From: Crocinitomicaceae bacterium
GTDB taxonomy: Bacteria; Bacteroidota; Bacteroidia; Flavobacteriales_D; Crocinitomicaceae
Assembly (NCBI GenBank): GCA_030830785.1
Contig: JAURMI010000002.1
Location: forward strand, 62,001-126,000
Direction of reading: 5' to 3'
Length of the DNA stretch: 64,000 nucleotides
Part shown: in pieces, positions 61,374-64,000 of the stretch
How the letters are laid out: each line of letters opens with the position of its first letter
How positions within the stretch are numbered: the first letter of the stretch is position 1
Translations under genes and position numbers: made by a program
Notes under the pieces: generated by a model
Told to the model about the DNA's origin: nothing
The model's input: the letters and a program-made list of their open reading frames with translations, nothing else
Databases searched by the model: none

Positions 61374-64000
61374 ATGACATACTCTAAATGGAACACTTAC
61401 TTGGGTTGGATGGTATTTGCCATTGCCTCAGTTGTCTATCTAATGACTATAGAATCTACTGCAAGTCTTTGGGACTGTGGAGAATATATAACGGCTGCCT
61501 ACAAGCTCGAGGTTGGTCATCCGCCTGGAGCACCTTTATTTATGGTGCTAGGCCGCTTATTTTCATTTTTTGCCGCACCAGAAAATGTTGCTGTTTATAT
61601 CAATGCACTTTCTGCGCTCTCTAGTTCATTGACCATTCTTTTTATGTTTTGGTCCTTGACCTTACTCTTAAAAAAGATAGTATTAAAACAAGGTGAAACA
61701 ATAACATCTTCCAACCAATTTGCCATATTTAGCGCAGCGGCAATCGGCTCTCTTGCTTACACCTTTTCTGATTCATTTTGGTTTTCGGCTGTTGAAGGCG
61801 AGGTTTACGCTATGGCTTCTTTATTTACAGCAGTTATTTTTTGGGCCATCTTAAAATGGGATGAGGAAATGGAGCAAGTCAATTTGGGTGCTAGATTATC
61901 AGATTTGCGGCCCAATAGATGGCTTTTGCTTATTTTCTTTCTTTTGGGATTGGCAATTGGGGTTCACTTACTCGGCATCTTGGTGGTGCCTGCCATTGGT
62001 TACATGATCTATTTTCGCACAAGAGAGCAAGTCAACGCCAAAGGCATCATTCTAACTGGATTAATTTCTATTATTGCTTTAGGTTTTATTCAAGAAGGTG
62101 TGATTCCTGGAAGTATTGCCTTGGCATCGAGTTTTGAGGTTTCTTTTGCTAATATGGGCCTTCCATTTTATAGTGGCACCATTATTTTCTTTATATTATT
62201 GGTGGCTGTATGTCTTTATCTTATTCGCTATGCATACAAGACGGGTAAGACAATTATGTACAATGCCATGATGGGCTTGGTCATGCTCTTAATTGGATAT
62301 GGCTCTTTTGCAGTAATTGTAATTCGCTCAAATGCCAACACGCCACTTGACGAAAATGACCCCGAAAATCTAGTGACGCTACACTCCTATCTCAAGCGTG
62401 AACAGTATGGATCCGCCCCTATTTTTTCTGGCCCATATTGGAATTCCTACAGAAACGGCGAAGAAATGACTCAAGAAGGCCCTAAAATTTTAGATCGCTC
62501 TGAGTGGGGCGATCTTTCACCTTATTTTTTGCGGCGATTTGTAGTTTCTGAAAACGACGTAGATATCAAAGCGTTTGCGACAGAAAAGGAAGCACAAGAT
62601 TGGATTGTAAAGAACAAGGGTGCTTTTAGCATTGAGGAAAAATACTTCGAGAGTAATGCAAGTATTCGTGAAAATGCAGTGGCCACCTATTCTCAAACAA
62701 CAATTTTTCCTCGCATGTACAACGGTGACGGCAGTTCTGCTGGGCTTCATAAACAACTTTATGCCAAATGGTCTGGATATGACGCTGATGATGGCACCAA
62801 TACGGAGCTTGGCCGAGATGGAAAACGACTTCCTACATTTGGAGAAAACCTAAAATACTTTTTTCGCTACCAAGTAAATTGGATGTATTTAAGATACTTC
62901 ATGTGGAATTTTGCAGGACGGCAAAACGATTTACAAGGGCATGGCGACAACATGCATGGCAATTGGATTTCTGGAATCTCATTTTTAGATGAAATGCGTT
63001 TGGGTAGTCAAGCCCATGCACCCTATTTTACGACGCAAAATCCTGCGCACAACACGTATTTTATGTTGCCCTTGATTTTGGCCTTAATTGGTTTAGTTTT
63101 TCATTACCGCAAAACACCAAAAGACGCCTTCATTATAACACTTGCCTTTATTTTTACTGGCTTGGCTATTGTGGTTTATCTCAACCAAAAGCCTTATGAA
63201 CCACGCGAACGAGATTATGCATACTCTGGTTCATTCTATTTCTTTGCCATGTGGATTGGTATTGGCGTGTATGCCCTTTATGACATGCTAAAAACATTTT
63301 TAAAGGTTCAGGATGGAAAAATCCGTGCCGGAATTGCTACTGGTTTAGGACTAATTATTCCTGTAATTATGGGAGTTCAAAACTGGGATGATCACGACCG
63401 TAGTGGGAAAACCAGTGCTAGAGACCTTGCGCACAACTATCTTGAATCTTGTGGAAAAAATGGCATTCTTTTTACCAACGGCGATAATGACACCTTCCCG
63501 TTGTGGTACCTTCAAGAAGTGGAGGGCAAACGCACAGACGTGCGCGTTTGTAATTTATCACTGATGGGTACTGATTGGTATACCAATCAAATGAAGTTGA
63601 AAACTTATGAATCTGACCCATTGCCTATCAAGTTTAGAGAGGATCAAATTTTAATGTATGCCGGAAATACGGACCAAATTTATTTCATGCCTTTGTTGCA
63701 ACTTTTTTCTCAAAATCCGTCAGAAACGGTAATTAAAAAGGTATTGGATTTACGTTTAAAACACAATCCAGCAGAGGCCAAAATGGCGGCCAGATATTTT
63801 GACCAACAAGCACCTGCAATTTTTGCCAATATCGTGGCCAAATCTTCGGAGGCAGAGAGCTTAAAGGCACAACTAGTCAAGACAGATTCTATGAATATGG
63901 TCAAAGCTACGATAGAAAAATATCAGCAAGTATTCAATTTATTTGATGCAGCGAGAAACGGACAAGTAGAATTTAAAGAAAATAGTGCCGAGGCGCTGCA
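61374..64000 (+). CDS. DUF2723 (GT117-like) membrane glycosyltransferase, N-terminal part
   Basis: The frame starts at ATG 61374 (MTYSKWNTYLGWMVF) and continues to the window end without a stop: 875 complete codons seen. The first 350 residues have about eight to nine membrane helices and the signature SLWDCGEYITAAYKLEVGHP, which in the TMEM260/DUF2723 family carries the DxE-type catalytic motif of a lipid-linked sugar transferase. A periplasmic region with FTNGDNDTFPLWYLQEVEG (near 695-715) follows more helices near 560-670. In Bacteroidota these enzymes are thought to O-mannosylate exported proteins. The C-terminus lies outside. Confidence 0.9.
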   Translation, partial: MTYSKWNTYLGWMVFAIASVVYLMTIESTASLWDCGEYITAAYKLEVGHPPGAPLFMVLGRLFSFFAAPENVAVYINALSALSSSLTILFMFWSLTLLLKKIVLKQGETITSSNQFAIFSAAAIGSLAYTFSDSFWFSAVEGEVYAMASLFTAVIFWAILKWDEEMEQVNLGARLSDLRPNRWLLLIFFLLGLAIGVHLLGILVVPAIGYMIYFRTREQVNAKGIILTGLISIIALGFIQEGVIPGSIALASSFEVSFANMGLPFYSGTIIFFILLVAVCLYLIRYAYKTGKTIMYNAMMGLVMLLIGYGSFAVIVIRSNANTPLDENDPENLVTLHSYLKREQYGSAPIFSGPYWNSYRNGEEMTQEGPKILDRSEWGDLSPYFLRRFVVSENDVDIKAFATEKEAQDWIVKNKGAFSIEEKYFESNASIRENAVATYSQTTIFPRMYNGDGSSAGLHKQLYAKWSGYDADDGTNTELGRDGKRLPTFGENLKYFFRYQVNWMYLRYFMWNFAGRQNDLQGHGDNMHGNWISGISFLDEMRLGSQAHAPYFTTQNPAHNTYFMLPLILALIGLVFHYRKTPKDAFIITLAFIFTGLAIVVYLNQKPYEPRERDYAYSGSFYFFAMWIGIGVYALYDMLKTFLKVQDGKIRAGIATGLGLIIPVIMGVQNWDDHDRSGKTSARDLAHNYLESCGKNGILFTNGDNDTFPLWYLQEVEGKRTDVRVCNLSLMGTDWYTNQMKLKTYESDPLPIKFREDQILMYAGNTDQIYFMPLLQLFSQNPSETVIKKVLDLRLKHNPAEAKMAARYFDQQAPAIFANIVAKSSEAESLKAQLVKTDSMNMVKATIEKYQQVFNLFDAARNGQVEFKENSAEAL

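Overview
The window is chromosomal DNA from a member of the Bacteroidota, most likely a Flavobacteriales-type marine or freshwater lineage. The evidence is the type IX secretion (T9SS) vocabulary (a PorW/SprE-like lipoprotein, PorP/SprF, a CHU_C/gliding-type C-terminal sorting domain, a GldM-like C-terminal domain), an Alternative Complex III operon feeding an aa3-type oxidase, a fused MurF-alanine racemase, bactofilin next to AtpZ, and promoters of the Bacteroidota form TTG-N19-22-TAnnTTTG. No phage, transposase, integrase or CRISPR array is visible. The genome is compact: several convergent gene pairs overlap or abut at their stop codons.

Layout: 1-546 is a cut-off YceI-family gene. 638-3973 is mfd (repair). 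4140-6056 is an ExbB-ExbD-TonB energy-transduction operon. 6371-9379 is an AT-rich accessory block of small secreted or membrane proteins (CAP domain, GldM-C-like, and four unrecognised), flanked on its far side by a 75-nt in-frame remnant of a second tonB-like 3' end (9428-9502). 9499-12948 carries fbp, a tandem universal stress protein and a GH3-family adenylating enzyme. 12926-17035 is a PorP/SprF gene plus a large CotH-kinase T9SS cargo protein. 17147-18282 is a lipoprotein and DUF2490-like barrel pair. 18286-22191 is a three-gene unit of two beta-barrel-like secreted proteins and an adenylate cyclase fused to an HD phosphohydrolase. 22289-26138 is an HTH regulator, murF-alr and tdk. 26231-28388 is an acidic protein and an M28 peptidase. 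28380-33413 is an engB, yebC, porW/sprE, bactofilin, atpZ, atpI-like series with no atpB following. A CarH-like B12-binding MerR regulator (33499-34368) faces a tatA-gatA-mltD-GT2-GT9-UbiA-like-leuS series (34365-42726). 42780-47229 is rimP-nusA-infB. A DUF3109 protein follows (47347-47925). 48001-59523 is actABCDEF-coxB-coxA. The end holds a SPOR protein, thiL, tRNA-Gln and the start of a DUF2723 membrane glycosyltransferase.

How it fits together: the act-cox operon is a quinol-to-oxygen electron-transfer chain; TatA from the neighbouring cluster could serve export of Tat-signal proteins such as ActB. Proton-motive force drives the ExbBD-TonB module and T9SS; PorW/SprE and PorP/SprF belong to T9SS, and the CotH protein is a likely cargo. 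The most striking signals for follow-up are a terminator-like hairpin between a consensus promoter and the rimP start codon (a possible NusA-responsive attenuator), the tonB remnant bordering the accessory block, the cyclase-HD fusion, and a CarH-type regulator without carotenoid genes nearby. All functional calls rest on motif recognition by eye; no database search was run.
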